In this document: piece by piece, positions 7,707 to 15,837 of the stretch
Numbering within the stretch: position 1 is the stretch's first letter
Layout of the letters: each line of letters starts with the position of its first letter
Origin: Mycobacterium sp. 852002-40037_SCH5390672
Lineage (GTDB): Bacteria > Actinomycetota > Actinomycetes > Mycobacteriales > Mycobacteriaceae
Assembly (NCBI RefSeq): GCF_001665875.1
Contig: NZ_LZTA01000096.1
Coordinates: 1-35,753 of the forward strand
Length of the DNA stretch: 35,753 nucleotides
Direction: 5' to 3'
The notes under the pieces: model-generated
Told to the model about the DNA's origin: nothing
The model's input: the letters and a program-made list of their open reading frames with translations, nothing else
The model's database searches: none
Program-made: the position numbers and the translations under genes

Positions 7707-7973
7707 TTACTTTCCGGTGCGCTCACGGTGTTTGCAGCCCGGCCAGCAGCACGGCCGGCGTTTGCCCTCTTCCAGCTCCTCCTGGGTCCGGCGGATGCGG
7801 CGCTCTCGGGTCGCTTGCTGCTTGGCGTCCTCGACCCAACAGATGAACTCGTTTCGGGCGAGCGGCGTGATGTCTTTCCACGCGGCAAGTGCGGTGGCAT
7901 TGTTGATCAACGAGTCGCGCAGATCTGCAGGCAACTTGTGTACTACCCCACCGGGCACGGTCTGAAGGCTCAT
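7707..7973 (-). CDS. YdeI/OmpD-associated family protein
   Basis: An 88-residue protein matching the C-terminal domain of the YdeI family. Residues 10-30 give the Leu-Pro-Ala-Asp-Leu-Arg-Asp-Ser-Leu pattern. The middle has Asn-Glu-Phe-Ile-Cys-Trp-Val-Glu-Asp-Ala-Lys with Arg-Glu-Arg-Arg-Ile-Arg-Arg, the conserved core. Many relatives carry an extra N-terminal domain that is absent here. The function is unknown; the name comes from enterobacterial peptide-resistance work. A short cysteine pair (Cys-Cys-Trp-Pro-Gly-Cys) near the end could bind metal. The gene starts four bases inside the upstream SCO6745-like gene (ATGA overlap), so the two are translationally coupled. Confidence 0.8.
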   Translation of the reverse strand: MSLQTVPGGVVHKLPADLRDSLINNATALAAWKDITPLARNEFICWVEDAKQQATRERRIRRTQEELEEGKRRPCCWPGCKHRERTGK

Positions 7974-8863
7974 CTGTCCACCAAATGCGCGCTGCCATCG
8001 TGTAATTCATCGCGGCGCAACGTCATCGGGGTGAGTGCGGGGACATCGCCTCCGGTGACCACGGCGCGAGTGATCGGGGTGAGCGCCTGGAACAGCGTCT
8101 CCACTTCGTCGTCGCTGAGCGCGTCGAGCGCGGAGAGCGCCAGCGTGTCGGTCGTCAATTCGATGTGCTCCTTCAGTTCGCGTCCCGCTACGCTCAGTGT
8201 TCCGTCATCGTCGAGCAGCCCCCGCTCGGCAAGCCGTTGCTCGTGCTGACGCCAGGATGTCTCGTCGTAGTCACGGGTGCGGGCGATGTAGTCGCGAGGG
8301 ACGTTGCCCGCCGCGGCGTGTAAGACATTGGATTCCCGACCGGAGACACCGGCCGCGGCCAGCACCGCCACGTGCGCGTCGCCACGATGCTCGCGCAACA
8401 GCGTCGTGGCGTGCCACAGCGCGGACAGCGGGTCGTCCGGCCACGGCAACGCCAGGTTCGCGGCGAACAGCGGACGCGCGTCGAGCGGTGCGTGGCGCGC
8501 CGCCTTGCCCGCCAGTTCGGCTGCAACACGGATGTTTTCATCTGAGCCGAGTCCGTAGCGGCGCAGCGCCGCCACCGCGGCCTCCTGCCGAGCTTGCAAC
8601 GCGGCGTGCGGGCCCGCGATGTCCCACGCGGCCGGTAATGCCTTGGCGACCCGTTGGGGTGCGAAGTTGTAGAAGACGGCCGTGACCACCTCCCTGGGCG
8701 CCGCGCCCAACGGCGCTGAACGGGCCGCGAAATAACCCATCCAGAAACCCCGGTAACCCAGCGCGTCCAGCGCCGCCCGCGCCTCTGGTGCGAAATAGGT
8801 CACCGCGTGCACCGGTTCGTAGCGATCGAAGAAACGTCGGGCCAGCACCGGTTGTCGTCGCAT
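7970..8863 (-). CDS. SCO6745-family helical protein of unknown function
   Basis: A 297-residue actinobacterial protein resembling the SCO6745 family. It begins Met-Arg-Arg-Gln-Pro and soon has Phe-Phe-Asp-Arg-Tyr-Glu-Pro-Val-His-Ala-Val-Thr-Tyr-Phe, followed by Gly-Phe-Trp-Met-Gly-Tyr-Phe-Ala-Ala-Arg-Ser-Ala-Pro-Leu-Gly, both typical of that family. The C-terminal third looks like a winged-helix unit (Gln-Arg-Leu-Ala-Glu-Arg-Gly-Leu-Leu), which suggests nucleic acid or ligand binding, but no function is established. ATG 8863 is chosen over an upstream in-frame start because the extension is arginine-rich. No ribosome site is seen; TTAACT lies six bases upstream, so a leaderless message is possible. 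It is coupled to the YdeI-like gene and divergent from the NUDIX gene. Confidence 0.75.
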   Translation of the reverse strand: MRRQPVLARRFFDRYEPVHAVTYFAPEARAALDALGYRGFWMGYFAARSAPLGAAPREVVTAVFYNFAPQRVAKALPAAWDIAGPHAALQARQEAAVAALRRYGLGSDENIRVAAELAGKAARHAPLDARPLFAANLALPWPDDPLSALWHATTLLREHRGDAHVAVLAAAGVSGRESNVLHAAAGNVPRDYIARTRDYDETSWRQHEQRLAERGLLDDDGTLSVAGRELKEHIELTTDTLALSALDALSDDEVETLFQALTPITRAVVTGGDVPALTPMTLRRDELHDGSAHLVDR

Positions 8864-8933
8864 GCTGGGAGTTAACCACTGGCGCCGGCGGCGACCAAGC
8901 ACGGACCTGTGCGGAGCCGAAAGCACCTCAGCC

Positions 8934-8939
8934 TAGGCT
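8934..8939 (+). promoter_or_regulatory. Leaderless-type -10 element (TAGGCT) for the NUDIX gene
   Basis: TAGGCT fits TAnnnT and ends exactly six bases before GTG 8946, so transcription would begin at the start codon. No Shine-Dalgarno is present. The same arrangement is seen before four other genes in the window. Confidence 0.6.
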
Positions 8940-8945
8940 CGAGAA

Positions 8946-9665
8946 GTGACCGTCCCCTATGACCAGGCATTGCGTGAGCGGATTCGGAATAATCTGGCCG
9001 CCCACGACCGCCGCGCGCTGAACGACCCGACCAAGCGGCATGCCGCCGTCGCGGTGGTGCTCGTCGATTCCGAGTTGGGGGAGGACCGAGTGGATCCCGT
9101 GGCGGTGGACGACTGGAATGCCGGTCGTCCGATGCCCGCATCGCACCTCGACGGTCGCATGGTCGATGTCTCCGGCGGCGCTGCGTTCCTGCTGTGCCGC
9201 AGGGCATCTCGTCTCAGCTCGCATGCGGCGCAGTGGGCCCTTCCAGGCGGCCGCCTCGATCCGGGCGAGACCGCGGTCGACGCGGCGCTGCGCGAACTGC
9301 GTGAAGAGGTCGGGATCGAGTTACCCGATTCGACCGTCCTGGGTTTGCTCGACGACTATCCCACCCGGTCCGGATACGTGATCACTCCGGTGGTGGTCTG
9401 GGGAGGCGGACGACTCGATCTTGCGCCCGCGCCCGACGAGGTGGTGGCCGTCTATCGAGTGGGCTTGCATCAACTCCAGCGTGACGACTCGCCACGGTTC
9501 ATCGCCATCCCGGAAAGCCCCCGACCGGTCGTGCAGATCCCGCTGGGCAATGACCTCATCCACGCACCCACCGGCGCGGTGCTGCTGCAGCTGCGGTGGC
9601 TGTGCCTGGAAGGGCGAGCCGATCCGGTCGACGGGCTGGAACAACCGGTCTTCGCGTGGAAATAG
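8946..9665 (+). CDS. NUDIX hydrolase
   Basis: A 239-residue pyrophosphohydrolase. A complete Nudix box spans residues 102-124, with Gly102, Glu108, Arg116-Glu117, Glu120-Glu121 and Gly123 in the canonical spacing, so metal-dependent cleavage of a nucleoside-diphosphate-linked compound is expected. The long N-terminus and the spacing after the box resemble CoA pyrophosphatase-like members, but the CoA-specific motif was not confirmed. It has a GTG start with a leaderless-type promoter. It converges with the haloacid dehalogenase gene 64 bases downstream and is divergent from the SCO6745-like gene. Confidence 0.88.
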   Translation: MTVPYDQALRERIRNNLAAHDRRALNDPTKRHAAVAVVLVDSELGEDRVDPVAVDDWNAGRPMPASHLDGRMVDVSGGAAFLLCRRASRLSSHAAQWALPGGRLDPGETAVDAALRELREEVGIELPDSTVLGLLDDYPTRSGYVITPVVVWGGGRLDLAPAPDEVVAVYRVGLHQLQRDDSPRFIAIPESPRPVVQIPLGNDLIHAPTGAVLLQLRWLCLEGRADPVDGLEQPVFAWK

Positions 9666-9729
9666 CTATCGCGCAATCTCTTTGCGAGTCGCCCAGGAGT
9701 GCTGCACTTCGAAGCTGGTAACGCTCACC

Positions 9730-10485
9730 TCAACGTTGGTCCTGTGCATCGAACAGCAAGGTCGCCAGTTCCACCAGCGATGTGCCCGAGACGTCCCAGG
9801 CGCCGGGGGGCTCGAGGTCGGGTTTCTGGCCCGGTCCGTATTCCTCTGGTCGCGCGACGTAACCGGTCGCCAGGCCGCTGTTCTGGGCCGCCTCGAGGTC
9901 AGAGGGGTGCGCCGCGACCAGCATCACTTCCCCGGGTTCCAGATCAAGGAAACGCGCGGGAGCTTGGTAAGCGCGCGGATCGGGTTTGTAGGCCTTGTCG
10001 ATATCGGAACCGAGTACCACATCCCACGGCAGGCCGGCATACTTCGCCATATCGACCAGCAGTCCAGTGTTGCCGTTGGACAGTGGTCCGACAATGACGT
10101 GCCGCTTCATGGCCACGATGCCGTCGACGCTATCCGGCCACGGGGGCAGCCAGCGCCACGACCGGGCGAGTGCCTCCACCTCGTCGCCGGGCAGCGCTTC
10201 GGCAGCGACGCCGAACTTCTCGAGTGACGCGACGAGGTTTTCTCGATGCAGAACGTCCAGCGACACGAATTCGCGACATCCCGAGCGGATTTCGGACATT
10301 GAGGGAAGGTATCGACTCCGCCATTCCATCGCGAACGCCTCCGGGTCGAGGCTGATGCGGTGGCGCTGCGCGAAATGCCCTACGGAGGCCGCGATCCCGG
10401 ATCGCCAATCGACGACTGTTCCGAAGGTATCGAACAGAACGGCACGTACTGCCCGGCCGGTCGAGGGCGAGCGGTAATCGGTCAT
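9730..10485 (-). CDS. Haloacid dehalogenase, type II-like (HAD superfamily)
   Basis: A 251-residue HAD hydrolase. Motif I is Phe-Asp-Thr-Phe-Gly-Thr-Val-Val-Asp-Trp with nucleophile Asp19. Motif II is Ser-Asn-Gly-Asn, and motif III lies around Lys-Pro-Asp-Pro-Arg-Ala-Tyr followed by Met-Leu-Val-Ala-Ala-His-Pro-Ser-Asp. This matches L-2-haloacid dehalogenases, which release halide from 2-haloalkanoates with inversion. The motif I third residue is Thr instead of the phosphatase Asp, which favours a dehalogenase over a phosphatase. The real substrate is unknown. The start ATG has no ribosome site but has a leaderless-type promoter. Confidence 0.85.
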   Translation of the reverse strand: MTDYRSPSTGRAVRAVLFDTFGTVVDWRSGIAASVGHFAQRHRISLDPEAFAMEWRSRYLPSMSEIRSGCREFVSLDVLHRENLVASLEKFGVAAEALPGDEVEALARSWRWLPPWPDSVDGIVAMKRHVIVGPLSNGNTGLLVDMAKYAGLPWDVVLGSDIDKAYKPDPRAYQAPARFLDLEPGEVMLVAAHPSDLEAAQNSGLATGYVARPEEYGPGQKPDLEPPGAWDVSGTSLVELATLLFDAQDQR

Positions 10486-10491
10486 TCGCCC

Positions 10492-10497
10492 AGGCTA
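10492..10497 (-). promoter_or_regulatory. Leaderless-type -10 element (TAGCCT) for the dehalogenase gene
   Basis: On the minus strand TAGCCT is followed by six bases and then the ATG at 10485, so the transcript would start at or next to the A of ATG. No ribosome site lies upstream. Confidence 0.55.
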
Positions 10498-10653
10498 ACG
10501 CCGCGCTCGGCAGCGCACCTGGAAGAAGTGCTGGGAATCGACGCGAGCGCCTCGTCGCAGGACTGAGCGGCGCACGTCAACCGGCGTACTGTATCGTTAG
10601 CTACGCGAACGAAATCGCGACACACTTTATCGATGACTTGATGGGAGGCTGTT

Positions 10654-11544
10654 GTGGCCCGAAGCGCCGGCGATACCTGGGATATCGTGACAAGTGTCGG
10701 CTTCACCGCGCTGGCTGTGTGCGCAGCGCGTGCCCTCGATGCCGGGCTGCAGCCGCCGTTGGCGAATGACGACTTCGCCGCCGGCTTCGTCGCCGCCGCC
10801 GGTGAGCCAAACCTGATTGCGGCAGTTGACAACGCGGACATGAGTAGTGCCGCGGCCTTCAACGCACAGTGGGTGGGGGTGCGGACGCGGTTCTTCGACG
10901 AGTTTTTCGCTCACGCCAGCCGATCCGGAACGCGCCAGGCGGTCATCTTGGCGGCCGGATTGGATTCTCGGGCGTACCGACTGGAATGGCCGACCGGCCA
11001 TACGGTTTTCGAAGTCGACCAACCACGGGTGCTCGAGTTCAAGCAGCGGGTCCTCGACCAGCGGGGTGCCGTACCGTCGACGGGGCGCGTCACCGTTGCC
11101 ACCGATCTCCGCGACGACTGGGCGGGCGAGCTGATCGCGGCGGGCTTCGACCCCGGCCAACCTACGGCCTGGGCGCTGGAGGGCCTGCTGCCGTATCTGC
11201 CGGGGGCCGCGCAGGATGCGCTGTTCGAAAAGCTGCACGAGTTGTCGGCTACCGGTAGCCACATAGCCGCCGAGCTCGGACCGGCGCCAGGTGAAGTGCA
11301 AGAATTCGCCAACAATGTCCCCACCATCAGCCAAGACACCGCCCATCCGCCGGTCGCCGAACTGTGGTATGACGATCCACGTGCGGACACCAAAGACTTT
11401 CTGACCCAACGGCATTGGCGGGTCACCGGCGTGGACTTGGTCGACAAGGCGGCTAACGACTATGGTCGCCCCTTCCAGGAGTTACCGGCAATCTTCGAGC
11501 GGTTGCTGCGCACCAAATTCTTCACCGCGGTCCGCGAACGCTGA
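10654..11544 (+). CDS. Mycobacterial class I SAM-dependent methyltransferase (TIGR00027/Rv0726c type)
   Basis: A 296-residue member of a family strongly expanded in mycobacteria. The SAM site is Val-Ile-Leu-Ala-Ala-Gly-Leu-Asp-Ser-Arg-Ala-Tyr-Arg-Leu-Glu near residues 96-110. It is followed by Val-Phe-Glu-Val-Asp-Gln-Pro and, further on, Trp-Ala-Leu-Glu-Gly-Leu-Leu-Pro-Tyr-Leu, the three family signatures. It is related to leucine carboxyl methyltransferases; substrates of the mycobacterial paralogues are mostly unknown. The GTG start has GGGAGG five bases upstream. It is followed 162 bases later by the decarboxylase gene on the same strand; cotranscription is uncertain. Confidence 0.88.
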   Translation: MARSAGDTWDIVTSVGFTALAVCAARALDAGLQPPLANDDFAAGFVAAAGEPNLIAAVDNADMSSAAAFNAQWVGVRTRFFDEFFAHASRSGTRQAVILAAGLDSRAYRLEWPTGHTVFEVDQPRVLEFKQRVLDQRGAVPSTGRVTVATDLRDDWAGELIAAGFDPGQPTAWALEGLLPYLPGAAQDALFEKLHELSATGSHIAAELGPAPGEVQEFANNVPTISQDTAHPPVAELWYDDPRADTKDFLTQRHWRVTGVDLVDKAANDYGRPFQELPAIFERLLRTKFFTAVRER

Positions 11545-11706
11545 ACCGTCGTCCGCCCCGCAGCCATGCAACCGCGGGTCTGCTGCGGCTGTCATGTGAC
11601 GGACGCTCGTTGTTCCCCCTTTGGCCACCAGCGGGCGGATCGGCTCTGCGACCCTTGACCCACGCATCGGGACGGACGTGTCTCGGCGCCTCGGGAAAGG
11701 GCCGCC

Positions 11707-14688
11707 ATGACAAAACACTTGCGCGCTTACAACAGTCTTTGGCAGGTCCGCGGTGACTCGTGGTGCCGGTTGGAGGAAGCCGCTGACCGGCTGACCCGAC
11801 CCACCACCAACGCAGAGCTGAAGGACAAATGGGCGAACGCCTGCCAGGAGCTGCTGGCGCGGCTCAGTACGCTGGAACCCTACTGGGCCTACCCTGGCGC
11901 GCCCCAATTCGCCCGCATTCAACGGCTTTTCGCCGCTGGCGGCTACGACAAGTTCGCGCAGGCGGTGGCACAGGTCAACCGGGCGCTGACCACCGAGTCG
12001 TACCGGTCGGGCGACGTGGACAACGCCGGGACCGACGAGCTGGACATGTTCCCGTCCGACCCGCGGCAGCTGTCCGAGCATCAACCCTCGACGCAGCGCG
12101 ATCGGCCGTATTTCGAGGTGCTCGTCGTGGAGAAGATGACCGAAGAGCAGGAGCGGGCGCTGCGCAATGAGGTGCGCAAATGGCGACGGCCCGACGACGA
12201 ATTCGTCTACGAGCTCGTGGTGGTGTCCAGCGGAGACGAAGCCCTCATCGCGGCGCGGCTGAACGTCAACCTGCAGGCGGTGGTGATCCGCAGGCGCTTC
12301 TCCCACCAGTCGACCAGGGATCTGTCGGCGCTATCAGAATTCGTGGATACCGCGGTGTCCGACGAGTTGAACGACCATCAGACTCCCGAGGAGCGCGCGC
12401 AGATCCTGGCGGTCGAGTTGGCGAAGTTGCGGCCCGAGCTGGACCTGTACTTGATGACCGAAATCGACGTCGAGGACATCGCCGGGCGGCTGGGCCAATA
12501 CTTCCACCGCGTGTTCCACGCCCGGGAAGGCATGCTCGAGCTGCACCTGTCGATCCTGCAGGGAGTGGCTGCGCGCTACCGCACGCCGTTCTTCAGCGCC
12601 CTCAAGCAGTACAGCCACCGCCCCACGGGGGTCTTCCACGCGCTGCCCATTTCTCAGGGCAAGTCCATCGTCAACTCGCACTGGATCAAGGACATGGTCG
12701 GTTTCTACGGCCTGGACGTGTTCATGGCCGAGACGTCGGCGACGTGCGGTGGCCTTGACTCGTTGCTCGAGCCGACCGGTCCCCTGCGCGAAGCGCAACA
12801 GCTCGCGTCGCAGGCTTACGGGTCGCGCCACACGTACTTCGTCACCAACGGAACGTCGACCGCGAACAAGATCGTCACTCAGGCGTTGGTGGCGCCCGGT
12901 GACATCGTCCTGCTGGACCGTAACTGCCACCAATCGCATCACTACGGGATGATGCTCGCCGGCGCGAATGTCGTTTATCTGGAGGCCTATCCGCTCAACG
13001 AGTACTCGATGTACGGCGCTGTTCCGCTGCGCGAGGTCAAGTCGAAGCTACTGGCGCTCAAGCGCGCCGGCAAGCTCGACCGCGTCAAGATGATGTCGCT
13101 GACGAACTGCACCTTCGATGGCATCGTGTACGACGTCGAGCGCGTCATGGAAGAGTGCCTGGCCATCAAGCCCGACTTGGTATTCCTTTGGGACGAGGCC
13201 TGGTTCGCGTTCGCCCGCTTCCACCCCATCTATCGCACCCGCACCGCGATGGCCGCGGCGCTGACGTTACGCGAACGGATGCAGTCCCCCGAGTACCGGC
13301 TCCGATACGAGGAGTATCTCTGCGCCAGCGGTGCCGAAACGGCAAGTGAAGACGATCTTTTGGATCGACGGCTGATTCCCGACCCGGCCCGGGCACGGGT
13401 GCGGGTGTACGCCACCCAGTCGACGCACAAGACGTTGACCGCGCTACGGCAGGGATCGATGATCCATGTCTTCGATCAGGATTTTGACCAGAAGGTCGCC
13501 GAGCCGTTCCACGAGGCCTACATGGCGCACACCTCGACGTCACCTAACTACCAGATCCTGGCGTCCCTGGATCTCGGTCGCCGGCAAGTGGTGTTGGAAG
13601 GCGTCGAACTGGTGCAGCGACAGATCGAAAACGCGATGCAGTTGCGTGACGCCATCGACAACCATCCCCTGCTCAGCAAGTACATGCGCTGCCTGCGTAC
13701 GTCGGATCTGATCCCGGAGGACTTCCGGCCATCGGCCATCGCCCAGCCGCTGCGCTCGGGGCTGCGCAACATGATGGCGGCCTGGGATCAAGACGAGTTC
13801 GTGCTCGATCCGTCCAGGATCACGTTGTTCATCGGGCTCACCGGCTACGACGGCGACACCTTCAAGCGTCAGCAGCTGATGGACCGTTACGGAATTCAGG
13901 TCAACAAGACGTCACGCAACAGCGTGTTGTTCATGACCAATATCGGCACCACCCGCAGCTCGGTCGCCTTTTTGGTGGAAGTGCTGGTGAACATCGCCCG
14001 CGAGCTGGACCAGAACATCTCCGAGATGAGTCTCGGCGAGCGGGAGCACTTCGAGCGCGCAGTCTTCCGTCTGACCGAAATGTCCTTGCCGTTACCCGAT
14101 TTCAGCGGATTTCACGCGGCCTTCCTGGATCACAGCGGAACCGAACCAACGCCCGAAGGAGATGTTCGTCGCGGGTTCTACCTCTCCTATGACGACGCCA
14201 ACTGCGAATATCTCACCGGAGAGCAAATCGAGGAAAGGCTGGACGCGGGGGTCGACGTCGTGTCGGCGACTTACGTAACCCCCTACCCGCCGGGGTTTCC
14301 GGTTCTGGTGCCGGGGCAGGTGGTCAGCCGAGAGATCCTGCAGTTCATGCGCGACCTGGACACCCCCGAAATCCATGGATACCTGCCGGATTTCGGGTAT
14401 CGCGTGTACACCGAGAAGGCCGTCGAAATGGTCAGTCAGTCTGCCGGATTGGTCTCTAATAGTCACCGCTTCGCGGCAACCGCTCCCGATTCGGTGTCAC
14501 CCAAGACGCCGAAGAAAAAGTCGCCGAAGCGGGTGGTCTCCGACGGAGGCCGTAACCTTCCCGAGGTCGGGCACGACGAACTGCTCGGTCGGCAACACCC
14601 CGGTGACGGACTCACACTCACCACGCCTGTCTCGCCGAGCGGAAACGGTGCCCCCGAGGCGGGGGCGGGCCAACTCACCGACGAGTAG
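11707..14688 (+). CDS. PLP-dependent Orn/Lys/Arg decarboxylase, major domain family (Rv2531c-like)
   Basis: A 993-residue fold-type I decarboxylase. The PLP Schiff-base lysine is Lys575 in Ala-Thr-Gln-Ser-Thr-His-Lys-Thr-Leu. The His-rich loop Asn-Cys-His-Gln-Ser-His-His and the aspartate segment Phe-Leu-Trp-Asp-Glu-Ala-Trp-Phe-Ala precede it as expected. The N-terminal 270 residues form the wing/receiver-like region of acid-inducible decarboxylases, and the C-terminal decarboxylase domain follows the core. The last 80 or so residues are low-complexity and rich in Pro, Lys and Gly, probably disordered. The substrate (ornithine, lysine or arginine) cannot be set from sequence. GGGAAAGGG precedes the ATG. 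No antiporter gene accompanies it, which argues against a classic acid-resistance pair. Its 3' end overlaps the convergent padR gene by 14 bases. Confidence 0.88.
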   Translation: MTKHLRAYNSLWQVRGDSWCRLEEAADRLTRPTTNAELKDKWANACQELLARLSTLEPYWAYPGAPQFARIQRLFAAGGYDKFAQAVAQVNRALTTESYRSGDVDNAGTDELDMFPSDPRQLSEHQPSTQRDRPYFEVLVVEKMTEEQERALRNEVRKWRRPDDEFVYELVVVSSGDEALIAARLNVNLQAVVIRRRFSHQSTRDLSALSEFVDTAVSDELNDHQTPEERAQILAVELAKLRPELDLYLMTEIDVEDIAGRLGQYFHRVFHAREGMLELHLSILQGVAARYRTPFFSALKQYSHRPTGVFHALPISQGKSIVNSHWIKDMVGFYGLDVFMAETSATCGGLDSLLEPTGPLREAQQLASQAYGSRHTYFVTNGTSTANKIVTQALVAPGDIVLLDRNCHQSHHYGMMLAGANVVYLEAYPLNEYSMYGAVPLREVKSKLLALKRAGKLDRVKMMSLTNCTFDGIVYDVERVMEECLAIKPDLVFLWDEAWFAFARFHPIYRTRTAMAAALTLRERMQSPEYRLRYEEYLCASGAETASEDDLLDRRLIPDPARARVRVYATQSTHKTLTALRQGSMIHVFDQDFDQKVAEPFHEAYMAHTSTSPNYQILASLDLGRRQVVLEGVELVQRQIENAMQLRDAIDNHPLLSKYMRCLRTSDLIPEDFRPSAIAQPLRSGLRNMMAAWDQDEFVLDPSRITLFIGLTGYDGDTFKRQQLMDRYGIQVNKTSRNSVLFMTNIGTTRSSVAFLVEVLVNIARELDQNISEMSLGEREHFERAVFRLTEMSLPLPDFSGFHAAFLDHSGTEPTPEGDVRRGFYLSYDDANCEYLTGEQIEERLDAGVDVVSATYVTPYPPGFPVLVPGQVVSREILQFMRDLDTPEIHGYLPDFGYRVYTEKAVEMVSQSAGLVSNSHRFAATAPDSVSPKTPKKKSPKRVVSDGGRNLPEVGHDELLGRQHPGDGLTLTTPVSPSGNGAPEAGAGQLTDE

Positions 14689-15283
14689 CAGCCCGGCGAC
14701 GCCGGGGTTTCGCGGTATGCGTCACGCCGCCCGACAGGCGACTTTCGAGGATGCTCAGCGCGCGTTCGGCCCATCGAATGTTGTCCTCTTCGAAGGAGAT
14801 TCCGCGCATCAGCGTCAAGTAGGGGCCGACTCGTTCGGTTTGGACCAGGTAGTCGTCTTCACTGCGGCCGTCCAGCATTCGCGCCCGCAACCGTTCGTAG
14901 CGTTGCACTTTGGCGCTCGCCCATTGCAGTCGTTCGCGAACGAACTCACGGACGGCATCGAGGTCTCCGGCGTCGGCCGCTTGAACCTTGACCAGTAGTT
15001 CGTCGCGGATGACCGAGGGTTTCGGCACCTTAGCCGTGAACTGCCGGATCGCGTCGCGGCCGGCCTCGGTCAGCGAGAACATGCGTTTGTTGGGCCGGCG
15101 TTCCTGATGTACGACCCGGGCCCGGATGAGGCCTTGCTCAGCGAGCCGGTCGAGTTCGCGGTACAGCTGCTGCGGGGTGGCCGGCCAGAAGTTTGCGACC
15201 GAAGCGTCGAAGTCTTTGGCCAGGTCGTATCCCGACGATTCACCCTCGAGAAGGGCGGCCAACACCGCGTCACGCAGCGACAT
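14675..15283 (-). CDS. PadR family transcriptional regulator
   Basis: A 202-residue regulator. Residues 1-90 form the PadR winged helix, with Ala-Leu-Leu-Glu-Gly-Glu-Ser-Ser-Gly-Tyr-Asp-Leu as first helix, Pro-Gln-Gln-Leu-Tyr-Arg-Glu-Leu-Asp-Arg-Leu as recognition helix and Arg-Arg-Pro-Asn-Lys-Arg in the wing. The C-terminal helical part (Vir-type, residues 95-180) makes the dimer, and the tail is Arg/Lys-rich. PadR proteins are usually repressors released by small aromatic or lipophilic ligands. It is divergent from the SnoaL-like/LLM operon, with a palindrome between them, so it probably controls that operon and itself. A TAACAT six bases before ATG suggests a leaderless message. Confidence 0.88.
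   Translation of the reverse strand: MSLRDAVLAALLEGESSGYDLAKDFDASVANFWPATPQQLYRELDRLAEQGLIRARVVHQERRPNKRMFSLTEAGRDAIRQFTAKVPKPSVIRDELLVKVQAADAGDLDAVREFVRERLQWASAKVQRYERLRARMLDGRSEDDYLVQTERVGPYLTLMRGISFEEDNIRWAERALSILESRLSGGVTHTAKPRRRRAATRR
14692..14706. terminator. Short hairpin at the decarboxylase/padR convergent ends
   Basis: CCCGGC-gac-GCCGGG is a perfect six-base stem right after the decarboxylase stop, followed by GTTT on the plus strand. A second stem of five C and five G lies at 14651-14665 within the end of the gene. It may act as a weak terminator without a U tract, as is common in mycobacteria. Confidence 0.35.
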
Positions 15284-15289
15284 CGGTCG

Positions 15290-15295
15290 ATGTTA
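15290..15295 (-). promoter_or_regulatory. Leaderless-type -10 element (TAACAT) for padR
   Basis: On the minus strand TAACAT is followed by six bases and ATG at 15283. The neighbouring palindrome (15303-15330) would cover positions about -20 to -47, that is the -35 region, so a bound repressor would block polymerase. Confidence 0.6.
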
Positions 15296-15302
15296 CAACG
15301 AT

Positions 15303-15330
15303 GCGATTAATCAACAAAGTGATTAATCGC
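15303..15330. promoter_or_regulatory. PadR operator candidate, GCGATTAATC-N8-GATTAATCGC
   Basis: This is a perfect 10-base inverted repeat with an 8-base spacer, AT-rich against a GC-rich background, in the 126-base gap between padR and the divergent oxidoreductase operon. Arm length and 18-base centre-to-centre spacing suit a dimeric winged-helix protein. Its site over the padR -35 region supports autoregulation. Confidence 0.65.
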
Positions 15331-15381
15331 ACTCTGGACATAGAGCGCCGAGCGGCTTAGCGTCGATCGCAGCACACCTAC

Positions 15382-15393
15382 TCAACTAGTTGA
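15382..15393. promoter_or_regulatory. Second palindrome TCAACTAGTTGA before the SnoaL-like gene
   Basis: A perfect 12-base palindrome 17 bases before ATG 15410. It differs in sequence from the 15303-15330 palindrome, so it could be a site for a second regulator, or lie over the start of the operon transcript. Confidence 0.4.
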
Positions 15394-15409
15394 CTATGCG
15401 AGGCCGCTG

Positions 15410-15832
15410 ATGCACCCATTTCGCAAAGCCGTCGAAGAGCGCGACGAAAAGGGCATCCAGGCGATGCTGGCCGACACCGTGGTATTCACCAGCCCGGTGG
15501 CGTTCAAGCCGTACGTCGGCAAGCCAATCACCGCCGCCATCCTGCGGGGTGTGTTGCGGATCTTCGAGGACTTCCACTACATCCGAGAGATCCACGATCC
15601 CAGCGGCCGCGATCACGCCTTTGTGTTCGAGACCGGGTTGGCCGGGGCGCCGGGAGTCAAGATCACCGGATGCGACTTCCTGCACTTCGATGACGACGGT
15701 CTGATCGACGACTTCATGGTGATGGTGCGGCCGCTGTCGGGAGCGACGGCATTGTCCGAGGCGATGGGTGCCCAGTTCGATCGCATCCAACAGGAGGCGC
15801 TCGAATTGGCCAATCAATCCGCTACCGCGTAG
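15410..15832 (+). CDS. SnoaL-like / NTF2-fold protein
   Basis: A 140-residue cone-fold protein of the NTF2/SnoaL class. The N-terminus has Phe-Arg-Lys-Ala-Val-Glu-Glu-Arg-Asp-Glu-Lys-Gly-Ile-Gln-Ala-Met-Leu-Ala-Asp, the usual helix preceding the pocket. It is followed by Val-Val-Phe-Thr-Ser-Pro-Val and, later, Phe-Leu-His-Phe-Asp-Asp-Asp-Gly-Leu-Ile-Asp-Asp-Phe, the standard strand. Such proteins bind or isomerise small hydrophobic molecules. It sits five bases upstream of the F420-dependent oxidoreductase, so the two form an operon and probably act on related substrates. GAGG precedes ATG at six bases. Confidence 0.8.
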   Translation: MHPFRKAVEERDEKGIQAMLADTVVFTSPVAFKPYVGKPITAAILRGVLRIFEDFHYIREIHDPSGRDHAFVFETGLAGAPGVKITGCDFLHFDDDGLIDDFMVMVRPLSGATALSEAMGAQFDRIQQEALELANQSATA

Positions 15833-15837
15833 AAGTA

